The position numbers were made by a program, and so were the translations under genes. The notes below the pieces were generated by a model, which had not been told where the DNA came from, did not search any database, and saw only the letters and a program-made list of their open reading frames with translations. Shown here piece by piece: positions 1 to 8,748 of a stretch of 22,608 nucleotides of DNA. Within the stretch, counting starts at the first letter, position 1. Each line of letters begins with the position of its first letter. Location of the stretch: assembly GCA_016932035.1 (NCBI GenBank), contig JAFGDR010000004.1, positions 1-22,608 of the forward strand, written 5' to 3'. The DNA is from Candidatus Cloacimonadota bacterium. GTDB lineage: Bacteria; Cloacimonadota; Cloacimonadia; JGIOTU-2.

Positions 1-2
1 AG

Positions 3-2657
3 TTCCTCGGGCAGATGGAGAAGCCAAAAGTAGATTATGTGGAGGGGCTCTCCCCGGCAGTTTCTATAGAGCAGAAAGCAGCCAGCCACAATCCAAGGTC
101 AACTGTGGGAACTGTGACTGAAATATATGATTATCTCCGCGTTCTCTATGCGCGGATCGGAACACAATACTGTTATCAATGTGGCAAGCCTGTTTCATCC
201 CAATCCCTCGACCAGATGGTCAATACACTCCTTGAGCTCGAAGAAGGAACAAAAATACAAATACTAGCGCCACTCGTTCGAGAACGAAAAGGAGAGCACA
301 AAGATGTCTTTAGCCGCATTAAACGCGAGGGTTTTGTGCGGATGCGTGTGAATGGGGTGGTTCATGACGTTAATGATAACGTAAAATTAGATAAAAAAAG
401 CAAGCACAATATTGAGGTCATCGTTGATCGACTCGTTATAAAAAAAGGTATTGAAAGCAGATTAACGGATTCTATGGAACTTGCACTCGATCTTGCTGAT
501 GGTATTGTCATGATCGATTTCCCTGATACTAATGAAACACAGCTTTTCAGCATTCAAAATGCATGTCCCACCTGTAATATCAGCTATCCAGAGTTGAATC
601 CCCAAATGTTTTCTTTTAATAGCCCCCTTGGCATGTGCGAAACCTGTAACGGTCTGGGGACAAGAATGGAACTCGATGAAGACAAGATCGTTCCGGATAA
701 GAGACGTTCCATCATGGAGGGTGCAGTTAAGTACTGGGGACCTCTTCAGGAGAAGCGGCGTTCCTGGCGTTACAAGATTTTACTTCAACTTGCAGATGAA
801 TTTGGATTCTCACTAAAAACGCCATGGAATCAGCTAAACGAGCAGGCACGGGATATTATCCTATATGGATCACGGGGTAAAAAATTCCGCATCGATTGGG
901 ATATGGAGACCAGTTCCGGGCATTATATGACCCAGTTCGAGGGATTGATCCCTGCGATACAACGCAGGTTCAGGGAAACAAAATCCGAAGCCATGCGCCG
1001 AATGTACCTGTCTTACTACAGCGAGAAGCCATGTACAAGCTGTGAAGGAACCAAGCTACGGATTGAAAGCAGATATGTGAAGATCAATGAAAAATCGATT
1101 GTCGACATCTCTAAAATGTCCATCCGCGATGCCTATGATTTTGCAGATAACCTTAAGCTTACAGGAAATAAAAAGATCATCGCTGACGAACTCATAAAAG
1201 AGATTAAAGCCCGATTGCAGTTTATGCTCAATGTTGGACTTCATTATCTCACGCTGGACAGAAGTGCACCAACATTATCTGGAGGTGAATCTGAACGCAT
1301 TCGTCTTGCCAGCCAGATCGGAAGCGGACTCGTGGGCGTTATGTATATTCTCGACGAGCCAACGATCGGTTTGCATCAACGGGATAACAGACGCCTTATA
1401 CAAATGCTGGCAGGATTGCGAACAATAGGGAATACCGTCATTGTGGTTGAGCACGATGCAGAAATGATGAAAGAAGCTGATCATATTCTTGATTTCGGAC
1501 CACTCGGCGGTGTGTATGGCGGTGAGATCGTTGCACAGGGGTCATATGATGAGATAATCAAACATGAAGAATCACTTACCGGAAAATATCTGTCCGGGGA
1601 GATGTGCATTCCTGAGCCCAAATTTTATAGGGCAAAGAATCATGGCTATCTTACACTTGCAGGGGTACATCAGAATAACCTTAAAAACATTGATGTTAAA
1701 ATCCCGCTTGGAGTTTTTACCTGTATTACAGGCGTATCTGGTTCCGGGAAAAGTTCTCTTGTCAACCAGACGTTATATCCTTCAATTGCGAACCGTCTTC
1801 ATAATAGCACACACCCGGAGGGTAAATATCTGAAGATAGAAAATCTGGATAAGATCGATAAGATAATTAACATTACACAGGATCCAATTGGCAGGACACC
1901 CCGTTCAAATCCCGCAACCTACACAAAAGTGTTTGATGAGATCAGGAAGATCTTTGCCCAAACGCCATCTGCAAAAATTCGGGGATATAAACCAAGCAGA
2001 TTCAGTTTCAATGTTGCGGGTGGTCGTTGCGAGACATGTGGCGGCAATGGTGTAAAGCAGATCGAGATGCACTTCCTTGCAGATGTATTCGTGACATGTG
2101 AGGTCTGCAAGGGCAAGCGATTCAACAAAGAAACGTTGCAGATAAAATATAAGGATAAGAATATTTACGATGTGCTGAATATGGATGTTCAGGAAGCTCT
2201 GAAATTTTTTGAAAATATTCCGACCATCAAACGAAAATTAAAAACCCTCTGCGATGTAGGGCTTGATTATATCAAGCTTGGACAGCCATCCCCTACCCTT
2301 TCTGGTGGTGAAGCCCAGAGAGTTAAGCTGTCGCGGGAACTCAGCAAAACAAGTACCGGAAACACACTCTATATTCTCGATGAACCGACGACAGGTCTTC
2401 ACTTTCATGACATCAGAAAACTGATAACAGTGCTGAATAAGCTGGTGGATAAAGGAAATACGATTGTTGTGATCGAGCACAATCTTGATGTTATTAAGTG
2501 CGCAGACTATATTATTGATCTCGGTCCGGAAGGTGGTGATGATGGAGGTGAAATCGTGGCAACAGGCACTCCATATCAAGTTGCGAAAGAGGTAAAATCC
2601 TATACAGGGCAGTATCTTCAAGAGCTTTTTTCAGGTGGCAATAAGCAAAAGAATTGA
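3..2657 (+). CDS. uvrA: UvrA, excinuclease ABC subunit A (5' end cut by window)
   Basis: UvrA is the damage-recognition ATPase of nucleotide excision repair; it loads UvrB onto damaged DNA. The reading frame is open from base 3 and begins FLGQMEKPKVDY, an internal UvrA motif, so the true start and the first Walker A lie upstream; roughly 80 residues are missing compared with the usual length of about 940. Counting from the Met at base 15: zinc cysteines C53/C56, C184/C187, C208/C211 and C340/C343; first ABC signature LSGGES at 421 and Walker B LDEPT at 446; second Walker A GVSGSGKSS at 573; zinc module C672/C675/C695/C698; second signature LSGGEAQR at 762; Walker B ILDEPT at 787. Both ATPase halves therefore look intact. 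The stop is TGA. A lipoprotein gene follows 50 bases downstream on the same strand and may be co-transcribed, although no functional link is evident. Confidence 0.97.
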   Translation, partial: FLGQMEKPKVDYVEGLSPAVSIEQKAASHNPRSTVGTVTEIYDYLRVLYARIGTQYCYQCGKPVSSQSLDQMVNTLLELEEGTKIQILAPLVRERKGEHKDVFSRIKREGFVRMRVNGVVHDVNDNVKLDKKSKHNIEVIVDRLVIKKGIESRLTDSMELALDLADGIVMIDFPDTNETQLFSIQNACPTCNISYPELNPQMFSFNSPLGMCETCNGLGTRMELDEDKIVPDKRRSIMEGAVKYWGPLQEKRRSWRYKILLQLADEFGFSLKTPWNQLNEQARDIILYGSRGKKFRIDWDMETSSGHYMTQFEGLIPAIQRRFRETKSEAMRRMYLSYYSEKPCTSCEGTKLRIESRYVKINEKSIVDISKMSIRDAYDFADNLKLTGNKKIIADELIKEIKARLQFMLNVGLHYLTLDRSAPTLSGGESERIRLASQIGSGLVGVMYILDEPTIGLHQRDNRRLIQMLAGLRTIGNTVIVVEHDAEMMKEADHILDFGPLGGVYGGEIVAQGSYDEIIKHEESLTGKYLSGEMCIPEPKFYRAKNHGYLTLAGVHQNNLKNIDVKIPLGVFTCITGVSGSGKSSLVNQTLYPSIANRLHNSTHPEGKYLKIENLDKIDKIINITQDPIGRTPRSNPATYTKVFDEIRKIFAQTPSAKIRGYKPSRFSFNVAGGRCETCGGNGVKQIEMHFLADVFVTCEVCKGKRFNKETLQIKYKDKNIYDVLNMDVQEALKFFENIPTIKRKLKTLCDVGLDYIKLGQPSPTLSGGEAQRVKLSRELSKTSTGNTLYILDEPTTGLHFHDIRKLITVLNKLVDKGNTIVVIEHNLDVIKCADYIIDLGPEGGDDGGEIVATGTPYQVAKEVKSYTGQYLQELFSGGNKQKN

Positions 2658-2707
2658 CAGAGTTGAATGGGCTCAGATGCTTATCATATATTTATTCGGA
2701 GAAAAAT

Positions 2708-3610
2708 ATGCGTAGAATTCTTGTCCTTTTGGTCATGATAGGTTCGTGTTTTTTGATGTTCATGTCGTGTACCAATCAGGATAAGTCATCACCACCCGCA
2801 CAATTTACTGTTGCCCTCAAGCCCAATCCCCTTGATTCAACACTTACCGATGTTTATGTAACAAATATCCAGAAAGATCAGTCTCAGCTCTTTATTACCT
2901 TACCGGACGTTGAGATCAATCATTACCATCCTGCCGAATTTTGCAAGGGATCGGTGTACGTGCTGCGGAGAACGCATCCGTTTTCGGATTTTCCAGATCA
3001 ATGGAGGGATGAACTCTGGAAATATACAAGCATGAAAAAGGGTACGCGTATCTTTTCTTCTCAGGGGTTGGATTTCCGTGTATCTCCAACCGAACAGGAT
3101 ATTGCAGTAGTAACAGATACCACGCTTTATTTCATCGAGACATCAAGCCGATCAAAGGTTGCGGAGTTCTATCCATCAGAACTTTCAAAGAAACCTTATA
3201 CAGACACACACATACAGCCGCTAAGTTGGACAAAAGGGGGAACATTCTTCTGGGGAAATCTCTTCCGAACTGTTGATATACTCACATTTTTCCGCATTAT
3301 AACCGAGACCTGGGAAGTTGACTCATATGATGTTGACTCTCTCGAAATCAATTCTTCTGATTATGCATTAAATCCAACTAACGGCATGTTAGTTTATAGC
3401 AATTTTCCTGCAATTTTTGATGTGGAAACCTATCAGCATGTAAAAAAAAGCAGGATCAGAGTACAGCTGTTTTTGTATGACATAATAACAGGAGAAAGGA
3501 AATTGCTGGCAACTACCAGCTCCAAAGATTTCAAGCCAAAATGGCTTTCACCTCGAACCATAGAAGTGAATAATCCGGAGGGTGAAGGTCGAATTGTTAT
3601 TTCCTTGTGA
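2708..3610 (+). CDS. Predicted lipoprotein, possible beta-propeller fold
   Basis: I do not recognise a named family. The ATG at 2708 is preferred over the in-frame one at 2654 because it has GGAG six bases upstream and begins a typical signal MRRILVLLVMIGSC. The 2654 start would overlap uvrA and put 18 residues ahead of the signal. Two cysteines could be the lipidated one: IGSC fits the lipobox consensus better, whereas FMSC sits at the end of the hydrophobic run. The mature part of about 280 residues is beta-rich. Phrases such as FRVSPTEQDIAVV and LYDIITGERKLLATTSSKD recall TolB/PD40-type propeller repeats, with strand, turn, 'TGE' and a WLSP-type segment; this is inference from residue pattern only. 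No catalytic motif is visible. It probably sits in the periplasm, anchored to a membrane. The sppA-like gene follows after 52 bases. Confidence 0.8.
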   Translation: MRRILVLLVMIGSCFLMFMSCTNQDKSSPPAQFTVALKPNPLDSTLTDVYVTNIQKDQSQLFITLPDVEINHYHPAEFCKGSVYVLRRTHPFSDFPDQWRDELWKYTSMKKGTRIFSSQGLDFRVSPTEQDIAVVTDTTLYFIETSSRSKVAEFYPSELSKKPYTDTHIQPLSWTKGGTFFWGNLFRTVDILTFFRIITETWEVDSYDVDSLEINSSDYALNPTNGMLVYSNFPAIFDVETYQHVKKSRIRVQLFLYDIITGERKLLATTSSKDFKPKWLSPRTIEVNNPEGEGRIVISL

Positions 3611-3662
3611 TCGATAAAGAGGGAACGAGAAAATTAAAAAATAATCATATAAAGGATACATC

Positions 3663-6056
3663 ATGAAAAAACTTATTATTTTAGGATTGATATTACTAAC
3701 AGGTATAAGTACACTCTATGCCTTTGACTATACCTATTTTCCAACTGCAACCACAGATGACTTTCTTGCAACAAAGGTAAATCCAGCTGCGCTAGCATTC
3801 GGGAATGCGTCCGGTGTGGGATATGTGCATTCATTCCAGGACAAAATGATGCAGAAGAACTGGGCACTATTCCTGAACCTGCACGAGCTCGGGTATTGTT
3901 ACGAAAAAATGGATTCAACTGAACAGCATACCCTTTCCGAAGGAATGAAACTCGCTAAAAATTTCTACTTTGGAACAGACTATGTCTGGAAACCGGCGGG
4001 ATTTTGGAAAGGTGATTGGGGATTATATATCCTTGCACGCCCATGGGACTTTCTTTCTGTTTCAGGTTCCTGGCGAAATATTTCCCGTGACAATGAAAGC
4101 TACACGATTGGTACCGGCTTGCGCCCGATTCGAGTGAAGGGGAGATTCTGTTATAAGATAACGCTGACGTGCGATGTTACCTATACAGACAGCAAATGGA
4201 GAAAGCCAATTGCAGGAGTTCAATCACAATTTCTCGACGGTGTTCACCTGAACGGTTTTTACGATTTCGAAAATGAAGGGATATCAGTTGGAGTCGGTTT
4301 TGATATTGCACATTTCAAAACAGGAGCCCAATACACCGATAAAAGCAAAAGCGGTATTGTGTATGGAAATGTTTCCGACAAGCGATATCACTCATTTCTA
4401 ATCCATGATAAACAGAATAAATTTTACAATTATAAACTTTCCGGTCCAATCTATGATGTCAAACCAGCACAGCGTTTCGGTCCTTTTGAGATTGTTACAT
4501 CTGTCGGAAGCACTATGGAAGAAGTTATTGAAAAGATAGAAACCCTTAAATATGATGATCGTATTGAGGGGATCGTCTTTCAATCCGGTAATATCTATGC
4601 GGGATTAGCAAAATTCCAGGAATTACAGGCAGCTTTCATCGATTTCAAATCAACCGGAAAGAAAATCATCTTTTATTATGACTATATCATGAATTCGAAT
4701 TATGTCTTTTCAGCTTCTGTTGCTGACAAAATATATTTAAATCCAGGGGGATTTCTCGATCTCAGAGGGCTTTCGGTCAGTGCCCCATATCTTAAGGATT
4801 TACTTGATACCCTTGGCATCGACGTGATCAGTTTCAGAAGCCACGATTATAAAAATGCTGCTAATATGTTTACAGAAACCCATATGACCGAAGCAGAGAG
4901 GGAGATGTATGAAGATTTTCTCTCTGATATTTATGATCAAATGGTTCTCATGATTGCAGAGGGTAGAGGAATGTCTGATGAACAGGTGCGCACAGCGATT
5001 GATAATGGTCCCTATCTTATTGCACAGCGAGCATTGGATGCAGGGCTTGTCGATGGTCTGATATATCGAGATCAGCTAAAGGATGCCCTGAAAGACCTTT
5101 ACGGAGATGTAAGCATTACTGGTATCTATAGAATTCCAGAGAACAGACTTGATTGGAGTGATGATCCAGCATCCAAAATTGCTGTGATCTATGCAACGGG
5201 CAATATACATTCTGGTAAAAACGAACCCGGCAAATCAATCGGCGATGAAACATATATGAAAGCAATCGAGCAGGCTCGAGAGGATCCTTGTATAATGGGT
5301 ATCATCCTGCGAATTGACAGCGGCGGAGGATCTTCACTTGCATCAGAAAATATTTATAGAGAAGTGGTGCTTTGTAAAGAAGGCGAGTTCTCAAAACCGG
5401 TTGTCTCATCATTCTCAGGTGTTGCTGCTTCTGGCGGATATTATATTGCCTGTCCGTCTGACAAAATTTTTGCCGAACCCACTACGATCACCGGTTCCAT
5501 TGGCGTGATCGGCGCAGTACCGAACCTAACTCGATTATACAAGAAGATCCATATAAACTGGGATGTCGTTAAAGAGGGTAGAAATGCTGATTTTGCTTCC
5601 ACAAGCAGACCCATGAATGACGAAGAGAAGAAAATGATCATGGAGATGATAGAGGTTGAATATAAAGATTTTGTGGGCAAGGTTGCACAATGCAGGGGAA
5701 TGACCTTTGAGCAGGTTGATGAGATCGCAAAAGGTCGGGTATGGGCTGGAACCAGTGGATTACAAAACGGTCTGGTTGACGCTTTTGGCGGCATGAAAGA
5801 AGCAGTTGAGGAAGTCAAGAAGCTTGCAGGTATCAAAAATGATGTCGAGCTCGTTGCTTATCCACAAAGGAAATCTGCGTTCTCACTGAGCCTGGACATG
5901 AACACACCTGGAGTGAACATGAATGATTTACCCGTTGAGGTTCAAATGCTTATAGAGAAAATTCAGGAGTCCACTTTCTATGATAAAGAACATATTCTGC
6001 TTCTCATGCCATATGTATTACCGGACATTCTTGAACAACATAGTTTTCAGAGATAA
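3663..6056 (+). CDS. sppA: SppA-type signal peptide peptidase (S49) with extra beta-rich N-terminal domain
   Basis: This is a serine-lysine protease of family S49, which degrades cleaved signal peptides or other membrane-associated peptides. The tandem S49 halves span about residues 275-735. The general-base lysine is probably K397 in HDYKNAANMF (E. coli K209), and the nucleophile is S590 in SGVAASGGYYIA (E. coli S409). The separation of 193 residues is close to E. coli's 200. GGGSS at 554 and the TITGSIGVIG segment at 608 are also characteristic. What is unusual is the start: a cleavable Sec signal (1-20, ending LYA) and about 240 residues of alternating aromatic-hydrophobic beta-like sequence. 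It contains KVNPAALAFGNASG near 38, a pattern I associate with outer-membrane-barrel N-termini. E. coli SppA (618 residues) has an N-terminal membrane anchor instead. AAAGGA lies six bases before the ATG. Another S49 homologue such as SohB is unlikely given the tandem domains. Confidence 0.93.
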   Translation: MKKLIILGLILLTGISTLYAFDYTYFPTATTDDFLATKVNPAALAFGNASGVGYVHSFQDKMMQKNWALFLNLHELGYCYEKMDSTEQHTLSEGMKLAKNFYFGTDYVWKPAGFWKGDWGLYILARPWDFLSVSGSWRNISRDNESYTIGTGLRPIRVKGRFCYKITLTCDVTYTDSKWRKPIAGVQSQFLDGVHLNGFYDFENEGISVGVGFDIAHFKTGAQYTDKSKSGIVYGNVSDKRYHSFLIHDKQNKFYNYKLSGPIYDVKPAQRFGPFEIVTSVGSTMEEVIEKIETLKYDDRIEGIVFQSGNIYAGLAKFQELQAAFIDFKSTGKKIIFYYDYIMNSNYVFSASVADKIYLNPGGFLDLRGLSVSAPYLKDLLDTLGIDVISFRSHDYKNAANMFTETHMTEAEREMYEDFLSDIYDQMVLMIAEGRGMSDEQVRTAIDNGPYLIAQRALDAGLVDGLIYRDQLKDALKDLYGDVSITGIYRIPENRLDWSDDPASKIAVIYATGNIHSGKNEPGKSIGDETYMKAIEQAREDPCIMGIILRIDSGGGSSLASENIYREVVLCKEGEFSKPVVSSFSGVAASGGYYIACPSDKIFAEPTTITGSIGVIGAVPNLTRLYKKIHINWDVVKEGRNADFASTSRPMNDEEKKMIMEMIEVEYKDFVGKVAQCRGMTFEQVDEIAKGRVWAGTSGLQNGLVDAFGGMKEAVEEVKKLAGIKNDVELVAYPQRKSAFSLSLDMNTPGVNMNDLPVEVQMLIEKIQESTFYDKEHILLLMPYVLPDILEQHSFQR

Positions 6057-6074
6057 ATTCATGAAAGGATATGT

Positions 6075-6377
6075 ATGAAACGAGCATGTAAAATTGGTGC
6101 CATACTTCTGATTATTTTGCTGGTTGTTAGTTGTACTGCTGGCATCAATCAGATGGAAGATAAGCCCAATAAAGAGGGGAAAGTTGCAGGTTTTTGGAAA
6201 GGTTTGTGGAATGGATTTATCATACTTTTCACATTCATCATTTCTCTCTTTAATGATAACGTGACGATCTATGAAGTTCACAATAACGGAGCATTATACA
6301 ATCTCGGATTTCTGCTTGGAATAATGTTTTTCTTCGGTGGAAGCGGCGGTGGAGCAGCGAGTCATAAAAAAAGATAA
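6075..6377 (+). CDS. Small predicted lipoprotein of unknown function
   Basis: A 100-residue protein starting 18 bases after the sppA-like stop with AAAGGA five bases before the ATG. It has a lipoprotein signal with lipobox VVSC (Cys20). A short linker is followed by KVAGFWKGLWNGF, a hydrophobic stretch (about 48-59), the motif FNDNVTIYEVHNNG (59-72), a second hydrophobic segment (76-88) and a glycine-rich basic tail GGSGGGAASHKKR. From memory, small bacterial lipoproteins with a similar NDNV-IYEVHNNG motif, hydrophobic segment and glycine-rich tail occur in many genomes without an assigned role; I cannot check this here. Retention of two hydrophobic segments after a lipid anchor suggests it lies flat on or crosses a membrane. 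Spacing suggests co-transcription with the protease upstream and the membrane protein downstream. Confidence 0.8.
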   Translation: MKRACKIGAILLIILLVVSCTAGINQMEDKPNKEGKVAGFWKGLWNGFIILFTFIISLFNDNVTIYEVHNNGALYNLGFLLGIMFFFGGSGGGAASHKKR

Positions 6378-6390
6378 CCTACGTACTCAT

Positions 6391-6756
6391 ATGGAAAGAA
6401 AAGGTGAGAAAATCGGTTGGATTGGTGGCTGGATCGGATCTTTTTTATGGTTGGGAGTCCTCTCAATCGTATGGATTTTTTCTCATAAAATACTTTATGG
6501 CATAATTGGTTTAGGGATTTTTATTATTGCCATAGTTCTGATTTTTATGCTCGAACCATCCCGGAATCCTAAAACTCAATACTGGAAACTTATGCTGCCG
6601 ATCTATCTATTACTTGGCAGTTCAATAGTGTATAGCATCTGGATGTATGGGGGCTTTAAAGCAATTGGTCTCAGATGGACATCATTTTTTTGGATCGTTC
6701 CTTTTCTTTTACCGTTGTTTACAATGGGCACTAAAACCTGGGAAAATAAAGAATAA
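6391..6756 (+). CDS. Small four-helix membrane protein, unknown function
   Basis: A 121-residue integral membrane protein, family not recognised. Four hydrophobic segments are visible, at about residues 12-30, 35-54, 68-86 and 96-111, with a charged N-terminus MERKGEKIG and tail KTWENKE. The start at 6391 is chosen because the in-frame ATG at 6337 would overlap the preceding lipoprotein by 41 bases and put a hydrophilic stretch in front. The chosen start has no convincing ribosome binding site and lies 13 bases after the upstream stop, so it may depend on translational coupling. No charged residue within a helix or conserved motif suggests transport or catalysis. Together with the small lipoprotein upstream it may form a two-component envelope unit; that is speculation from proximity alone. 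Confidence 0.72.
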   Translation: MERKGEKIGWIGGWIGSFLWLGVLSIVWIFSHKILYGIIGLGIFIIAIVLIFMLEPSRNPKTQYWKLMLPIYLLLGSSIVYSIWMYGGFKAIGLRWTSFFWIVPFLLPLFTMGTKTWENKE

Positions 6757-6837
6757 TCTTATTATATCTTAATATCTAAGCTAAGACTGATAAAGAATTT
6801 GAACACAATAATGATAAGATTATGTTCTCTATAAGAC

Positions 6838-6867
6838 TTGACTCAAATTTATTACTTTTAATATTAA
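6838..6867 (+). promoter_or_regulatory. Weak promoter candidate ahead of the kinase gene
   Basis: TTGACT at 6838-6843 is followed, 18 bases later, by TATTAA at 6862-6867. It lies in the 119-base AT-rich gap before the histidine kinase. A start site from this promoter would fall at or next to the ATG at 6876, implying a leaderless or nearly leaderless message. AT richness makes chance matches likely. Confidence 0.25.
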
Positions 6868-6875
6868 TGAATTAA

Positions 6876-8747
6876 ATGAATAGAAGCAATTGGACACTGA
6901 GAAAAAAAATATTAGTAGGTTATACTATTGCTTTTCTGTTAATGGTATTAGTAATAATTTACTCTTTACTAAATATTATTAAGTTAGGAGAGGCATCAGC
7001 GGCAATACTCAAGGAGAATTATAAAAGTATCCTGGCTGCAGAAAATATGATAGATGCCATCGAGCGTCAGGACAGTGCGATATTACTGCTCATCTTAAAT
7101 TATACCGAAGAAGCATCCATACAATTTCGAGAAAACCAAAATCAGTTCCTCTTATGTTTAGGAAGAGCTCTTGATAATATCACAATTGAAAATGAAGATG
7201 AGATTATTTCAACGATTCAGGAAAATTATAACTTATATTTGATCAATTTCAATAAGCTTCAAAGAATTGTTCTATCAAACTCGCAAGATGCTTCAGAATT
7301 CTATCACGAGCAAGTATTACCTAACTTCATATTTGTTAGAGATGAATGTATACATCTAAGAGAAATCAATCAGGAAACAATGTTCAATGCAAGTAATGTT
7401 GCGAACCATATTGCGAGAAGGGCAATTAGATCAATAATTGTACTGAGTATCGCGCTACTTGCAACAGGACTGATATTTAGTCTTATCTTAGTTAATCTTA
7501 TAGTAAAACCGGTTCATCAAATTATTAATGCCACACAAAGAATATCTGATGGTGATTATAATGTACAGTTTAAATATAACAGAACCGATGAGTTAGGGAT
7601 TTTATCAAAAGATTTCAATCGAATGGTAAAAAAGCTGAAAATCTATCATGATTTGAATATAAAGAAAATTATCAGAGAGAAGTCTAAAAGCGAGGCAGTC
7701 ATCCAGTCAATTGATGATGGAATCATTATCATAAATGATGAGTCAAAGATTGAGGATATAAATCCCGCTGCAGCAAGAATTTTTAATCTTGAAATTGAAA
7801 AGACTCGTGGGAAGCACATTCTTGAGATAATAAGAAATAATGCATTTTATGAAGAAATTACAAATGTGTTTACGGGTAATATTCAGACAAATCAAGAACA
7901 AATGGACGAAAAAATCTTCACAATCGGTGAATCAGAAAGCAAACAGCACCTTCTCTATTCCATAATTTCCGTCAATACGGGTAATGCAGAAAATGATAGA
8001 ATGGTAGTTATTCTTTTAAAGGATATTACTTCTTTAAAGAAGCTGGATAATCTGAAAAGTGAGTTCATTATGGCAGCTTCTCACGAACTGAGGACACCTT
8101 TAACAAGTATAAATATGAGTATTTCTTTATTGAAAGAGAATCTAAATAATAAACTCGATAAAACAAACTCAGAGCTACTTAGCGCTGCTTATGACGAAGT
8201 TAATCGTTTAAAAGTACTTGTTAATGATTTATTAGACATCTCAAGGATTGAAGCTGGTAAAATGACAATGGATTTTGATCGGGTAGAGATAAAATATCTA
8301 TTTGAGAAAGCAATATCAGTAATAATAAAACAAGCAAACGAAAAAAAAGTTGAAACTTCGATTGAAATCCATGATGATTTACCAGTAATAAAAGCAGACC
8401 CAAATAAAATAACACGGGTTCTAGCTAACTTGATGGCAAATGCACTTCGATATACACCAAAAGGTGGTTTCATAAAATTAAAGGGGGAAAAAATTGGTTC
8501 TAAGGTTCATATTTCCGTTCAGGATAACGGTTCGGGGATACCTTATGAATTTCAATCAAGAATATTTGATAAATTTGTACAAGTAAAAAATGATTCTAAT
8601 CCCGGGGGAAGCGGATTGGGATTATCTATATGTAGAGAAATAGTAAAAGCGCACGGTGGAAATATCTGGGTAGAATCAATACCAGGGGAGGGAAGCACGT
8701 TCACTTTTACTTTGCCGGTTTTTGAAGAAAAAGAGAAGAAGGTATAA
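6876..8747 (+). CDS. Membrane sensor histidine kinase (sensor-HAMP-PAS-HisKA-HATPase)
   Basis: A 623-residue two-component kinase that autophosphorylates on His and should pass phosphate to the response regulator starting one base downstream. Order: TM1 about 11-33; an extracytoplasmic, mostly helical sensor region about 34-182 with QDSAILLLILNY and FRENQNQF, resembling four-helix-bundle sensors; TM2 about 184-210; HAMP about 208-260; PAS about 268-385 (DDGIIIINDESKIEDINPAA); HisKA with H403 in ASHELRTPLTS; HATPase with N-box residues N518 and N522, DNGSG at 550 and GSGLGL at 578. All catalytic motifs are present, so it should be active. No Shine-Dalgarno is visible before the ATG. Placement with four downstream genes of potassium uptake suggests it senses ionic or osmotic conditions; the ligand is not deducible. 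Sequence is markedly AT-rich compared with uvrA. Confidence 0.95.
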   Translation: MNRSNWTLRKKILVGYTIAFLLMVLVIIYSLLNIIKLGEASAAILKENYKSILAAENMIDAIERQDSAILLLILNYTEEASIQFRENQNQFLLCLGRALDNITIENEDEIISTIQENYNLYLINFNKLQRIVLSNSQDASEFYHEQVLPNFIFVRDECIHLREINQETMFNASNVANHIARRAIRSIIVLSIALLATGLIFSLILVNLIVKPVHQIINATQRISDGDYNVQFKYNRTDELGILSKDFNRMVKKLKIYHDLNIKKIIREKSKSEAVIQSIDDGIIIINDESKIEDINPAAARIFNLEIEKTRGKHILEIIRNNAFYEEITNVFTGNIQTNQEQMDEKIFTIGESESKQHLLYSIISVNTGNAENDRMVVILLKDITSLKKLDNLKSEFIMAASHELRTPLTSINMSISLLKENLNNKLDKTNSELLSAAYDEVNRLKVLVNDLLDISRIEAGKMTMDFDRVEIKYLFEKAISVIIKQANEKKVETSIEIHDDLPVIKADPNKITRVLANLMANALRYTPKGGFIKLKGEKIGSKVHISVQDNGSGIPYEFQSRIFDKFVQVKNDSNPGGSGLGLSICREIVKAHGGNIWVESIPGEGSTFTFTLPVFEEKEKKV

Positions 8748-8748
8748 C

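Noticed and set aside
2238-2621. A 127-codon open frame on the minus strand inside uvrA
   Set aside because: It lies wholly opposite a strongly conserved uvrA segment, has no recognisable motif and no ribosome site; it is a shadow frame.
6337-6390. Upstream ATG for the four-helix membrane protein
   Set aside because: It would overlap the lipoprotein gene by 41 bases and add a hydrophilic, unconserved-looking leader; the ATG at 6391 fits the protein better.
6782-6838. TAAGACT direct repeats 50 bases apart before the kinase gene
   Set aside because: Seven-base matches in AT-rich DNA arise easily by chance, and no dyad or further copies support an operator.
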